A DNA stretch of 64,000 nucleotides from the NCBI GenBank assembly GCA_029781795.1, contig JAKOWB010000276.1, forward strand, positions 62,001 to 126,000, in the 5' to 3' direction. This DNA comes from Pseudomonadota bacterium (GTDB lineage Bacteria; Pseudomonadota; Alphaproteobacteria; Kiloniellales; JACOMY01). The notes below the pieces were generated by a model. That model saw nothing but the letters and a program-made list of their open reading frames with translations, ran no database searches and was not told where the DNA came from. A program made the position numbers and the translations under genes. Positions 35,168-44,468 of this stretch are shown one piece after another (positions within the stretch are counted from its first letter, which is position 1; each line of letters opens with the position of its first letter).

Positions 35168-35973
35168 TGGCATCGCCGCGCCATGACGAGTCGCTGGTTG
35201 CGCTGGAGCGCGTCGACGGTGTCGCGGTCCTCAGCCTGGACGACCAGAAGCGCCGCAACGCGCTCTCCGCCGACCTGCAGGATGCCCTGGCCGGGCGCCT
35301 TTCCGAGATCCGTGGCGATCCCCAGGTACGGGCCGTCGTGCTGACGGCCAGGGGCCGCTATTTCAGCGTCGGCGGCGACGTCGGCGCCATGACCGGCGAC
35401 CCCCTCTCGCCCGCCGAGGCGCGGCAGCGCCTGGCGCGCCTGCAGGGCTGTGTCGAGGGGCTGCGCTCGCTGGAGGTGCCGCTGGTCGCCGCCGTCAACG
35501 GCCCGGCCTTCGCCGGCGGCTTCAGCCTGGCGCTCACCGCCGACTTCGTGGTCGCCGCCGAAAGCGCGACCTTCTGCGCATCCTTCGGCCGCTTCGGACT
35601 GGTGCCCGACGTCGGCATCGTGCATGCCCTGACCCGGCTCGTGGGGCTGGCGCTGGCGCGCGAACTGCTGCTGACGTGCCGCAGCGTCACCGCGGCCGAG
35701 GCGCTGGAGCGGGGCTTCGTGCGCTCGCTGCATCCCCCTAGCGAGGAGCTGGCGGCGGCAATCGCGCTCGCGGGCCGCCTCGGCGGCGCCTCGCCCACCG
35801 CCTATGCGCTCACCAAGATGATGCTCAACCGCGCCGCCGAGGCGGACCTGGCCTCGCTGCTGGAACTTGAAGCCCTGGCGCAGCCGATCTGCCTCGACAC
35901 AGCCTATCATCGCGAGGCCCTGCGCCGCTTCCTGGCGCGCGAGCCGCTGGCCTTCCAATGGGACCAGGAATGA
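35167..35973 (+). CDS. Enoyl-CoA hydratase/isomerase family protein
   Basis: 268-residue crotonase. Oxyanion segments are RYFSVGGDVGAM (about 62) and NGPAFAGGFSLALTADFVV (about 111), with FCASFGRFGLVPDVGI in the catalytic region; the usual catalytic Glu positions carry other residues there, so isomerase rather than hydratase activity is possible. ATG at 35167 shares one base with the preceding stop (TGATG), so it is coupled to the MaoC-SMP-30 gene. Likely a beta-oxidation step after lactone opening. Confidence 0.9.
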   Translation: MASPRHDESLVALERVDGVAVLSLDDQKRRNALSADLQDALAGRLSEIRGDPQVRAVVLTARGRYFSVGGDVGAMTGDPLSPAEARQRLARLQGCVEGLRSLEVPLVAAVNGPAFAGGFSLALTADFVVAAESATFCASFGRFGLVPDVGIVHALTRLVGLALARELLLTCRSVTAAEALERGFVRSLHPPSEELAAAIALAGRLGGASPTAYALTKMMLNRAAEADLASLLELEALAQPICLDTAYHREALRRFLAREPLAFQWDQE

Positions 35974-35993
35974 GGCTGCGGGTCGTGCCGGGG

Positions 35994-36914
35994 CTAGACC
36001 GGATCCCAGGTAAAGAGCCCGGCCGAGGTCTCCAGCGGATAGAAATCGGGGGCGAAGGCCGGCAGCGCGCGCTCGGCGATCGTGTCCGGCGTCCAGCCCT
36101 CGCCGCTGTGCAGCGAGCGCAGCACGCGCGGCTGGGAGAAGAGGAAGAGCTCGTTGGCGCGCACGCCGAAGATCTGCCCGGTCACCGTCGCCGCCGCGTC
36201 GCTCAGCAGGAAGGTGACCAGCGCGGCGACCTTCTCGGGGCCCAGCTTCTTCAGCTGCTCGATGCGGGCGCGCTCGGCCTCGGTACTGTCCGGCACCGAG
36301 CCGGTCATGCGGCTCCAGGCGAAGGGCGCCACGGCGTTGGAGCGGACGTTGAAGCGGGCCATGTCGACCGCGATGGCCTTCGACATGGCGGCGACGCCGA
36401 GCTTGGCGGCGGCGTAGTTGGCCTGGCCGACATTGCCGATCAGGCCGCTGGTCGAGGTCATGTGCACGAGGCTGCCGGACTGCTGGGCGCGGAAGTGCGC
36501 CGCCGCGGCGCGGCTGACATAGAAGCTGCCGCAGAGATGGACGCCGATCACCGCGTCCCAGTCGGCGACGGGCATCTTGTGGAAGATCGAATCGCGCAGG
36601 ATGCCGGCGTTGTTCACCACGGCATCGATCCGGCCGAAGCGATCGACCGCGGCCTGCACCAGGGCCTCGGCCTGGTCTGCGGCGGCCACGCTGTGGTGAT
36701 CGGCCGCGGCGGCACCGCCGGCCTGCCGGATCTCTTCCGCGACCGTCTCAGCCAGGCTGGCATCGCCGCCCTCGCCGCCGAGGGCCACGCCCGGATCGTT
36801 CACCACGACCGCCGCCCCGTGCGCCGCGAGCGACAGGGCGACAGCCCGCCCGATACCGCGACCTGCGCCGGTGACGACGGCGACCTTGCCGTCCAGCCGT
36901 ACCCTTCCCGTCAT
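35994..36914 (-). CDS. SDR-family 3-hydroxyacyl-CoA-type dehydrogenase
   Basis: 306-residue short-chain dehydrogenase. Cofactor motif [17 protein letters not shown]; a long loop [20 protein letters not shown] resembling the SDR domain of peroxisomal multifunctional enzyme type 2 (HSD17B4); [14 protein letters not shown]; catalytic Ser in [15 protein letters not shown] with Tyr and Lys intact. The extended C-terminus (beyond about 230) ends [12 protein letters not shown]. Probably oxidises a 3-hydroxyacyl-CoA. Convergent with the hydratase (20-base gap) and divergent from the thiolase across 92 bases, so regulated together with the latter. Confidence 0.92.
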   Translation of the reverse strand: MTGRVRLDGKVAVVTGAGRGIGRAVALSLAAHGAAVVVNDPGVALGGEGGDASLAETVAEEIRQAGGAAAADHHSVAAADQAEALVQAAVDRFGRIDAVVNNAGILRDSIFHKMPVADWDAVIGVHLCGSFYVSRAAAAHFRAQQSGSLVHMTSTSGLIGNVGQANYAAAKLGVAAMSKAIAVDMARFNVRSNAVAPFAWSRMTGSVPDSTEAERARIEQLKKLGPEKVAALVTFLLSDAAATVTGQIFGVRANELFLFSQPRVLRSLHSGEGWTPDTIAERALPAFAPDFYPLETSAGLFTWDPV

Positions 36915-37006
36915 CGCGCTCTCCGCAATACCAGCATCTGCGTAATCCCCTCCGGGACATCCCGGCGGCCCGCCGAGCTATAGCATCAAGCAGGAGGATC
37001 ACAAGA

Positions 37007-38185
37007 ATGCGCGAGGCCGTCATCGTCTCGACCGCCAGGACGCCGATCGCCAAGGCCTTTCGCGGCGCCTTCAACGCCACCCATCCGATCGAGCTGGGCG
37101 GCCACGTGATGCGGCACGCGGTTTCCCGCGCCGGCGTCGACCCGGCCGAGATCGAGGACGTAATCTTCGGTTGCGGCATCCCGGAGGGCGCGACGGGCTT
37201 CAATATCGCCAGGGCCTCGGCATTGCGCGCCGGGATTCCAGTCACCGCCGGCGCCGCAGTGGTCTCGCGCCACTGCGCCTCGGGCCTGCAAGCGATTGCC
37301 ACGGCGGCGCAGCGCGTGATCGTCGACGGCGTCGACGCCGTGCTTTCCGGCGGGATCGAGCACATCACGCTTGTGCAGCCGGGCCGCAACACAGCCTTCC
37401 GCGAGCCGTGGATTCTGGCGCACAAGCCGGAGCTCTACATGCCGATGATCGACACCGCCGAGATCGTCTCGCGGCGTTACGGCGTCGGCCGCGAGGCCCA
37501 GGACGAGTACGCGCTGGAGAGCCAGCAGCGCACGGTCGCGGCGCAGCGTGCCGGCCGCTTCGCCGCCGAGCTGGTGCCGCTGCCGACCCGCAAGGAGATC
37601 CGTGAGCGCGGCAGCGAGACCGTGACCCACCAGGAGGTGCTGCTGGAGCAGGACGAGGGGCCGCGGGCCGACACCACGGCGGCCGGCCTGGCGGCGCTGG
37701 CGCCGGTAAAGGGCGAGGGCGGCACCGTGACGGCGGGCAATGCTTCGCAGCTGTCCGACGGGGCCTCGGCCTGCGTCGTCATGGAGCGCCGCGTGGCGGA
37801 AGCGCGCGGCCTGCGACCGCTCGGCTTGTTCCGTGGCTTGGCCGTCGCCGGCTGCGAGCCCGATGAGATGGGCATCGGTCCCGTCTTCGCGGTGCCGCGC
37901 CTGCTGCGGCGGCATGGACTGACGGTCGACGACATCGACCTCTGGGAACTGAACGAGGCCTTCGCCGTGCAGGTGCTCTACTGCCGAGACCGGCTGGGCA
38001 TTCCCGGGGAACGGCTCAATGTCGACGGCGGCGCCATCGCAGTCGGCCATCCCTATGGGATGACCGGTGCGCGCCTGGTCGGCCATGCCCTGCTGGAGGG
38101 ACGCCGGCGCGGCGCGCGGCACGTTGTCGTCACACTCTGCATCGGCAGCGGACAGGGCGCGGCGGCGCTCTTCGAGATCTGTTGA
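37007..38185 (+). CDS. Thiolase (acetyl-CoA acyltransferase)
   Basis: 392-residue thiolase of standard length. The active-site Cys is in [10 protein letters not shown] near residue 90, with [15 protein letters not shown] supplying the catalytic His and [14 protein letters not shown] the second Cys near the C-terminus. [14 protein letters not shown] also matches degradative thiolases. AGGAGG lies ten bases before the ATG. It would release acetyl- or propionyl-CoA, completing beta-oxidation with the hydratase and SDR next door. Note [15 protein letters not shown] rather than the more usual GxFxGxL in the N-terminal region. Confidence 0.95.
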   Translation: MREAVIVSTARTPIAKAFRGAFNATHPIELGGHVMRHAVSRAGVDPAEIEDVIFGCGIPEGATGFNIARASALRAGIPVTAGAAVVSRHCASGLQAIATAAQRVIVDGVDAVLSGGIEHITLVQPGRNTAFREPWILAHKPELYMPMIDTAEIVSRRYGVGREAQDEYALESQQRTVAAQRAGRFAAELVPLPTRKEIRERGSETVTHQEVLLEQDEGPRADTTAAGLAALAPVKGEGGTVTAGNASQLSDGASACVVMERRVAEARGLRPLGLFRGLAVAGCEPDEMGIGPVFAVPRLLRRHGLTVDDIDLWELNEAFAVQVLYCRDRLGIPGERLNVDGGAIAVGHPYGMTGARLVGHALLEGRRRGARHVVVTLCIGSGQGAAALFEIC

Positions 38186-38341
38186 TCGCCGCGCGCGGCT
38201 GGCGCATCGGTGGCCTTGCCGCCCCGGCGCCATCTGCAAAGTCGATGGCCACATCGAATCATTGAGTTATGCGGCCGCCCTGACGGCTGCCTAGGCTTCG
38301 CGCGTTAGCTCTGCGGCCTCTCCGGCCAGTGGGCGAAGCGG

Positions 38342-40393
38342 ATGGAGCCCGGCATGGCGGCGTTTGGCGCATTGCTGTCACCGTTCCAGCTAAGGCACCT
38401 GACGCTGCGCAACCGCGTGGTCAGCAGCGCGCATGCGCCGGGCTATGCCGTCGAGGGCCTGCCGGGGCTGCGCTACCAGCTCTATCACGAGGAGAAGGCC
38501 AAGGGCGGCATCGCGCTGACCATGTTCGGCGGCTCGTCGAACGTGGCGCGTGACTCGGGATCGATCTACGGCCAGATCTTCGTCGGCTCGGACACGGTGG
38601 TTCCGGCCTTCCGGGACTTCGCCCGGCGCATCCATCGCCACGGCACCGCGCTGATGTGCCAGATCTCGCACATGGGGCGCCGGACGACCTGGGACTCGGG
38701 CGACTGGCTGCCGACCATCGCACCCTCCGTCATCCGTGATCCCGCTCACCACTCCGTCCCGCGCGAGATGGACGCGCACGACATCCGCCGCATCGTCGCC
38801 GCCTTCGGCCAGGCGGCGCGGCGCTGCCGCGACGGCGAGCTGGACGGCTGCGAGATCCTGGCGACCTCGCATCTCGCCGGGCAGTTTCTCTCGCCGCTCA
38901 GCAACCGCCGCCAGGATTCCTACGGCGGCTCGCTCGACAACCGCCTGCGCTTCCTGACCGAGGTGCTGGAGGAGATCCGCCATCAGGTCGGTGCGGACTT
39001 CATCGTCGGTGTCCGCTATGCCGCCGACGAATCCCGCGACGGCGGCTTCTCCGCGGACGAGGGCGTCGAGATCGCGCGCCGCCTGGCGCGGGGTGGCCTG
39101 GTCGACCTGTTCAACGTCAACGGTGGCTATGGATCGACCACCCCCGGGCTGGGCGAGATCATTCCGACGATGGATCGGCCGAGCGCAGCCTACCTGGAGC
39201 TGGCGCGCCGGGTACGGGAGGCGACCGGCCTGCCGGTGATGCAGGCGGCGAAGATCGCCGATCCCGCGACGGCGGACCATGCCGTCCGCGGCGGCTACCT
39301 CGACCTCGTCGGCATGACCCGCGCGCACCTGGCCGATCCGCATCTGGTCGAGAAGCTGCGGCGCGGCGAGCCCGAGCGAATCCGCCCCTGCGTCGGTGCC
39401 GGCTACTGCGTCGACCGCATCTATCGCGGCCAGGACGCGCTCTGCCTCCACAACGTCTCCACCGGCCGCGAGGAGAGCCTGAGCCACGAGGTTCCAACGG
39501 CGCCGGAGCGCCGCTGCGTGGTGATCGTCGGCGGCGGCCCGGCTGGGCTGGAGGCCGCCCGTGTCGCCGCCCTGCGGGGCCACCGGGTGGTACTGTTCGA
39601 AGCCGCCCAGAGGCTTGGCGGCCAGGTGGTCCTGGCCGCCAAGGCGAGCTGGCGGCGCGACATCATCGGCATCGTCGACTGGCTCGCGCAGGAGGTGGAG
39701 CGCCTGGGCGTCGAGCTGCGCCTCGGCTTCTACGCCGACCAGGAGGCGATCCTGGCGGAGGCGCCCGACGCCGTGGTGGTGGCGACGGGCGGCGTGCCGC
39801 AGGCGGAGCTCCAAGGCGCCGGCGCGGACTTCGCACTGTCCTCCTGGGACCTGCTCTCCGGCCAGGCCGCACCGGGCGACAGCGTGCTGATCTATGACGA
39901 GGCCGGCGGCCACGCGGCCCTGTCGCTCGCCGACTGGCTCGCCGAGCGAGGCAGCAGGGTCGAGTTTGTCACCGCCGACCGCCTCGCTGGCCGCGACGTC
40001 GGTGGCCTCAACTATCCCGTCTATCTGAAGCACCTCTACGGCCGCGGCGTCGCGCAGACGCCCGACCACAGGCTGGTGGAGGTGCTGCGCGACGGCAACG
40101 CCCTGATCGCCAGACTGCGCAACGAGTACACCGGCGAGGTCCGCGAGCGTCGCGTCGACCAGGTCGTGATCGACCAGGGCACGCTGCCGGCGGACGAGGT
40201 CTATCGCGCCCTGCGGCCGCTCTCTTCGAACGAGGGGGTGACGGACCTCGAAGCCCTGCTCGCCCTCGCCCCACAACCGGCCGACCGCAATGGCAATGGC
40301 GGGTTCCAGCTGTTTCGCGTCGGCGACGCCGCCGCGAGCCGCGACCTCCACGCCGCGCTGCTCGATTCCAACCGCCTGTGCAGGACCATCTGA
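38342..40393 (+). CDS. FMN/FAD iron-sulfur oxidoreductase, DgcA/trimethylamine dehydrogenase-like demethylase
   Basis: 683 residues: an old-yellow-enzyme TIM barrel (1-345; LRNRVVSSAHAPGY, QISHMGRRTTW), a cysteine cluster segment, then an FAD/NAD(P) half (about 390-650; VVIVGGGPAGLEAARVAA). Blocks such as MTRAHLADPHLVEKL followed by CVGAGYCVDR resemble dimethylglycine and N-methylproline demethylases more than 2,4-dienoyl-CoA reductase. The usual CxxCxxC is C350-x2-A353-x2-C356 with C368, so the middle Cys is Ala. Start ATG at 38342 or, equally possible, 38354 (MAAFGALLSP); no clear ribosome site. Probably oxidatively removes an N-methyl group. The downstream transporter and methyltransferase genes support a methylated-amine substrate. 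Confidence 0.85.
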   Translation: MEPGMAAFGALLSPFQLRHLTLRNRVVSSAHAPGYAVEGLPGLRYQLYHEEKAKGGIALTMFGGSSNVARDSGSIYGQIFVGSDTVVPAFRDFARRIHRHGTALMCQISHMGRRTTWDSGDWLPTIAPSVIRDPAHHSVPREMDAHDIRRIVAAFGQAARRCRDGELDGCEILATSHLAGQFLSPLSNRRQDSYGGSLDNRLRFLTEVLEEIRHQVGADFIVGVRYAADESRDGGFSADEGVEIARRLARGGLVDLFNVNGGYGSTTPGLGEIIPTMDRPSAAYLELARRVREATGLPVMQAAKIADPATADHAVRGGYLDLVGMTRAHLADPHLVEKLRRGEPERIRPCVGAGYCVDRIYRGQDALCLHNVSTGREESLSHEVPTAPERRCVVIVGGGPAGLEAARVAALRGHRVVLFEAAQRLGGQVVLAAKASWRRDIIGIVDWLAQEVERLGVELRLGFYADQEAILAEAPDAVVVATGGVPQAELQGAGADFALSSWDLLSGQAAPGDSVLIYDEAGGHAALSLADWLAERGSRVEFVTADRLAGRDVGGLNYPVYLKHLYGRGVAQTPDHRLVEVLRDGNALIARLRNEYTGEVRERRVDQVVIDQGTLPADEVYRALRPLSSNEGVTDLEALLALAPQPADRNGNGGFQLFRVGDAAASRDLHAALLDSNRLCRTI

Positions 40394-40426
40394 GCCTTGG
40401 GGCTCGCAACCAGGGGAGAGGCAACC

Positions 40427-42133
40427 ATGACTTCGGCAGATGAGACGGTAACCCACAGCAAGGTCAAGGAAGCACTGGATCTGGTCGGTCAGGGCCGGAT
40501 GGGCCGGCGCGAGTTCGTGCGCATCGCCGCGATGCTCGGCCTTGCCGCGTCCTCGGCCTACGCCCTGGCAGGCCTGCCCGTGCCGGCCGCCGCCGCCGAC
40601 AACCTGCCCTTCCCGGCGGACGACCCCGCGGCCAAGGCCGGCGGCACGCTGCGTGTCGCCATGCTGGTGCAGAAGATGGAGGACCCCGCGACCTACACCT
40701 GGGGCGAGATGGCGAATCAGACGCGCCACATCCTCGAGTACCTCACCACGACCGGTCCGGACAATGTGACTCGCCCGATGCTGGCCGAGTCCTGGGAGGC
40801 CTCCGACGACCTGACGACCTGGACCTTCCGCATCCGGCCGGGCGTGAGCTGGCACAACGGCGAGACGCTGAACGCCCGGCAGGTGGCGTGGAACCTGGAG
40901 CGCTGGCTGGATCCCGCCCTCGGCTCGGGCAACCGCGGCCTCTCGACCTTCGCGGCGATGCTGCGCGACACCGACAAGAAGGACGACAAGGGCAAGGTCA
41001 TCAAGGAGACGATCCCCGGCTCGATCGAGCTGGTGGACGACATGACGCTTCGCCTGCATCTCTCGAAGCCGGTCCTGTCGGTGCCGCAGGACCTGAACAG
41101 CTATCCCTGCGCGATCGTGCACCCCTCGTTCAAGGCACCCTTCTCCGACAATCCGATCGGCACCGGCCCCTTCACGCTCGCCGAGCTCAAGGTGGGCGAG
41201 CGCTGCATCCTGAAGCGCGTGACGCAGACCGGCGACGGCAAGGCCTTCGCCTATTGGGGCGGCAAGGTCTATCTGGACGAGATCCACTACTACAACTTCG
41301 ACAACGACAACCAGCTGACGGCCTTCGCGTCGGGCGACGTGGACGCGATCTACCAGCTCGGCATCGAGCAGATGGAGCTGGCCAAGTCGCTGGACCAGCA
41401 GATCCTCTCGGCGAAGACCTCGCAGAACCTCTTCCTGCGCATGCAGGTGGACCAGAAGCCCTTCGACGACATCCGCGTGCGCCGGGCGATCCAGCTTGCG
41501 GTCGATCGCGCGGCCATCAACGCGCTGGTCTATCCCGACAACCGCGATGTCGGCGAGGACCATGCCGTGGCGCCCGTCCACCCCGAGTACTTCGCCCTGC
41601 CGCCACTGCGGCGCGACGTGGTGGCTGCCAAGGCACTGCTGGCGGAGGCTGGCCACGCGGGCGGCCTCGAGATCACGGTCGACTGCGGCAATACCAACGG
41701 CCCATGGCAGCAGACCGTCTGCGAGGCGGTGCGCGACCAGGTCAAGGACGCCGGCATCACGCTGAATGTCAATGTCATGCCTTCGTCGAAGTACTGGGAG
41801 GTCTGGAAGACCACGGCGTTCGGCGCCACGGCCTGGACCCACCGTCCGCTCGGCACCATGGTCAACTCGCTCGCCTTCCGCAGCGGCGTCAACTGGAACG
41901 AGACGCATTTCGCCGACCCGGCCTTCGACGCGGCGCTGGACGAGGCGGAGGGCCTGCTCGACGTCGAGGCACGGCGCGCGAAGATGCAGGCGGTGGAAAA
42001 GATCCTGCAGGACGCCGCGGTCGTGATCATGCCGATCTGGCGGCCGATCTACTTCATCGTACGCAAGGACGTGCACGGCTATCCGGCGCACCCGACGCAG
42101 GACCACCTCTTCAACAAGGTCTGGATCGGCTGA
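40427..42133 (+). CDS. ABC transporter solute-binding protein, family 5, with Tat signal
   Basis: 568-residue extracytoplasmic family 5 (dipeptide/oligopeptide/nickel) binding protein. The leader contains GRREFVRIAAMLGLAASSAY, a twin-arginine signal, with cleavage likely after PAAAA near residue 57, so it is exported folded. Mature landmarks: AGGTLRVAMLVQ, WTFRIRPGVSWHNGETLNA, IGTGPFTLAEL, VRRAIQLAVDRAAINAL. ATG at 40427 has GGGGAGAGG upstream. It serves the permeases at 43516-45488. Followed by a strong hairpin, so it may be expressed more than downstream genes. The ligand may be a betaine-like compound by context. Confidence 0.93.
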   Translation: MTSADETVTHSKVKEALDLVGQGRMGRREFVRIAAMLGLAASSAYALAGLPVPAAAADNLPFPADDPAAKAGGTLRVAMLVQKMEDPATYTWGEMANQTRHILEYLTTTGPDNVTRPMLAESWEASDDLTTWTFRIRPGVSWHNGETLNARQVAWNLERWLDPALGSGNRGLSTFAAMLRDTDKKDDKGKVIKETIPGSIELVDDMTLRLHLSKPVLSVPQDLNSYPCAIVHPSFKAPFSDNPIGTGPFTLAELKVGERCILKRVTQTGDGKAFAYWGGKVYLDEIHYYNFDNDNQLTAFASGDVDAIYQLGIEQMELAKSLDQQILSAKTSQNLFLRMQVDQKPFDDIRVRRAIQLAVDRAAINALVYPDNRDVGEDHAVAPVHPEYFALPPLRRDVVAAKALLAEAGHAGGLEITVDCGNTNGPWQQTVCEAVRDQVKDAGITLNVNVMPSSKYWEVWKTTAFGATAWTHRPLGTMVNSLAFRSGVNWNETHFADPAFDAALDEAEGLLDVEARRAKMQAVEKILQDAAVVIMPIWRPIYFIVRKDVHGYPAHPTQDHLFNKVWIG

Positions 42134-42151
42134 AGCCCTTCACGCCGGTCC

Positions 42152-42179
42152 CTGCCGCGACCTTCCGGGGTCGCGGCAG
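42152..42179 (+). terminator. Hairpin after the binding-protein gene (attenuator)
   Basis: Perfect 11-base stem with a six-base loop: CTGCCGCGACC, TTCCGG, GGTCGCGGCAG, starting 19 bases after the stop and ending 39 bases before the M24 start. Only a short CCCTTCT follows, so partial termination or mRNA stabilisation is more likely than a full stop. It mirrors the hairpin after the liv-type binding protein. Confidence 0.65.
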
Positions 42180-42218
42180 CCCTTCTGCTGCCATCCAGCG
42201 CAATCGGAAGTGCCAGAG

Positions 42219-43481
42219 ATGTCCGTCGTCACCCTGCCCGGCTTCACCGACCCCCGCAAGAAGGCCTACCTGAACGCCGACGGCGCAGACCGGCCGATGA
42301 GAAGCGCGATACCGCCCGAGACGCTGCGACGCGCGCGCGCCTACCGCCTTGGCCGCATCCGCCAGCAGCTGGCGCTGCACGACTGCGCCGCCATCCTGCT
42401 CTACGATCCCCTGAACATACGCTATGCGCTCGATGCCTGCGCCATCCAGCTCTGGGCCACGCACAATGCCACGCGCTCGGCCCTCATCCTGAACGGCGGG
42501 CCCGCCATCGCCTTCGAGTACAAGGGCATGGAGCATCTGATGGCCGATCTCGAGACGATCGACGAGGTCCGCCCCAACATCTCCTGGTTCTACGGCGTCG
42601 TCGGCGACAGGATCGACCGGCAGGTCGAGGCCTGGGCCGACGAGATCGATGCGCTGCTGCGGCGGCATGGCGGCGGCAATCGTCGTCTCGCGGTCGACAA
42701 GCTCGAGCCGCTCGGCGTCGCCGCGCTGCAGCGGCGCGGGATCGTCCTGGTGGAAGGACAGCGGCTGACCGAGACCGCGCGCTCGATCAAGTCCGCCGAC
42801 GAGATTGCCCTGATGCGCTGGACCATCAGGGTCGCCGAGGCGGCGATGGCGCGGATGTACCAGCACTCGGTCCCCGGTCGCAGCGAGCAGGAAATCTGGG
42901 CCGAGCTGCACTACGAGAACATCCGCTCGGGCGGCGAGTGGCTGGAAACCCGCATCTGCGTCGCCGGGCCCCGCACCAACCCCTGGTACCAGGAGGCCTC
43001 GGACTACATCTGCCAGGCCGGCGACATGCTGGCCTTCGACACCGACATGATCGGCCCCTATGGCTACTGCGCCGACCTGTCGCGCGCCTGGACCATCGGG
43101 CACACGCGCATGACCAACGCCCAGCGTGACCTCTATCGGACGGCACTCGAGCAGATCGAGCACAATCTCTCGGTCATCCGGGCCGGCATGAGCTTCGAGG
43201 AGTTCAACCGGCGCCAATGGCAGATCCCCGAGCGCTATCTCGCCAACCGCTACTCGCTCGCCGCGCACGGTGTCGGCATGGCGGATGAATGGCCCGTGGT
43301 GCTGCTGCCGCCGGACGCCGCCCACCAGCATGGCGGCGGCTTCGAAGAGGGCATGGTGATCTGCGTCGAGAGCCTGATCGGCGAGCAGGGCGGACGCGAG
43401 AGCGTGAAGCTGGAAACCCAGGTGCTGGTGACCGACCGCGGCGCCGAGCGGCTGGACAGCTTTCCCTGGGAGGAAGTCTGA
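42219..43481 (+). CDS. M24-family metalloenzyme resembling DMSP lyase DddP
   Basis: 420-residue pita-bread-fold protein with an N-terminal creatinase-like domain (about 40-185). Metal ligands are D274 and D276 in FDTDMIGPYGY, D286, H350 in AAHGVGMADEWP, E384 and E399. As I recall, DddP uses D295, D297, D307, H371, E406 and E421. The offset is constant (21, then 22), and the D-x-D pair is unlike common Xaa-Pro peptidases. Start chosen at ATG 42219 (GGAAG eight bases upstream); an in-frame GTG at 42210 is possible. It may be a lyase for DMSP or another betaine, a creatinase-type hydrolase, or a peptidase. Placed between a binding protein and its permeases. Confidence 0.8.
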   Translation: MSVVTLPGFTDPRKKAYLNADGADRPMRSAIPPETLRRARAYRLGRIRQQLALHDCAAILLYDPLNIRYALDACAIQLWATHNATRSALILNGGPAIAFEYKGMEHLMADLETIDEVRPNISWFYGVVGDRIDRQVEAWADEIDALLRRHGGGNRRLAVDKLEPLGVAALQRRGIVLVEGQRLTETARSIKSADEIALMRWTIRVAEAAMARMYQHSVPGRSEQEIWAELHYENIRSGGEWLETRICVAGPRTNPWYQEASDYICQAGDMLAFDTDMIGPYGYCADLSRAWTIGHTRMTNAQRDLYRTALEQIEHNLSVIRAGMSFEEFNRRQWQIPERYLANRYSLAAHGVGMADEWPVVLLPPDAAHQHGGGFEEGMVICVESLIGEQGGRESVKLETQVLVTDRGAERLDSFPWEEV

Positions 43482-43515
43482 CCCATGCCGGCGGCCCAGC
43501 GGGAACGTTGAGACC

Positions 43516-44466
43516 ATGGCGCGCCTGATCTTCGAGCGCCTGCTGCAGATGCTGCTGATCATGGCGCTGACCTCGCTCTGCCTCTTCGCGCTGTTCGACA
43601 GCGACAAGTTCCGCCTGCAGATCGCCAACGCCGAGCTCGGCAACTTCGGGCTGGCCACCATGAGCGAGGCGGACTACCAGGCCTGGCTGGAGCGGAAGGG
43701 GCTGACCGTTCCCTTCTTCGATCGCTACCTGCTGTGGCTGGGCGATGTGTCGCGCGGCGACCTCGGCCAGTCCTTCGAGAAGAACGCCGAGGTCTCGACA
43801 CTGATCGGCGAACGCCTGGCCAATACCGCGGTTCTGGCCGCCGTGGTCTTCGCGGTCATGATTCCCCTGGCTCTGACGCTGGGCATCGCCGCCGGCATGC
43901 GGGAGGGCTCGCGCCGCGACCGGGCGATCTCCATCTTCTGTGTCGGCACCACGTCGTTTCCCGAGATCGCCACCGCCATCGTGCTGACGGTGGCCTTCGC
44001 CCTGGGGCTGGGCTGGCTGCCGGCCAAGTCGGCGATGATCGCCGGCTGGGACTGGCGGCAGGTGATCCTGCCGGCGGCGACGCTGGTGCTCTACGACTTC
44101 GGCTACGTGGCGCGGATGACGCGCGCCTCGATGATCGAAGTGATGACGACACCCTTCATCCGCACCGCGATCCTCAAGGGTCTGCCCTATCGCCGCGTGA
44201 TCCTGAAGCACGCGCTGCGCAACGCCATGATCGCCCCCTTCACCGTGATCGTGCTGCAGCTCAACTGGCTGCTGTCGGGCGTCGTCGTGGTCGAGGTCTT
44301 CTTCGACTATGCCGGCTTCGGCAAGCTGCTGCTCGACGCCGCGCTGTTCGGCGACATCTACGTCATCCAGGCGGCCACGCTGGTCGCGGTCGTCGTCGCC
44401 GTCGCCTCGCAGATCATCTCCGACATCGGCTACATCCTGCTCAATCCCAGGATCCGGTTCGGCTAG
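43516..44466 (+). CDS. ABC permease, DppB/OppB type
   Basis: 316-residue inner-membrane permease with the N-terminal helix MARLIFERLLQMLLIMALTS, a periplasmic stretch (about 35-95, GDVSRGDLGQSFEKNAEV) and the BPD_transp_1 domain. Its EAA-like loop is FIRTAILKGLPYRRVILKHAL. About six helices. Length is typical for DppB. Starts 34 bases after the M24 stop; the second permease follows two bases after its own stop. No ATPase gene is in the cluster. Confidence 0.92.
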   Translation: MARLIFERLLQMLLIMALTSLCLFALFDSDKFRLQIANAELGNFGLATMSEADYQAWLERKGLTVPFFDRYLLWLGDVSRGDLGQSFEKNAEVSTLIGERLANTAVLAAVVFAVMIPLALTLGIAAGMREGSRRDRAISIFCVGTTSFPEIATAIVLTVAFALGLGWLPAKSAMIAGWDWRQVILPAATLVLYDFGYVARMTRASMIEVMTTPFIRTAILKGLPYRRVILKHALRNAMIAPFTVIVLQLNWLLSGVVVVEVFFDYAGFGKLLLDAALFGDIYVIQAATLVAVVVAVASQIISDIGYILLNPRIRFG

Positions 44467-44468
44467 CC

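Noticed and set aside
38262-38276. TTGAGTTATG before the demethylase gene as a third copy of the oxygenase operator
   Set aside because: Two mismatches in the core ten bases, no second half of the dyad and no clear promoter around it.
38390-42106. 1238-residue antisense open frame across the demethylase and binding-protein genes
   Set aside because: Passes through two clear genes and the gap between them; composition is typical of a GC-rich shadow.
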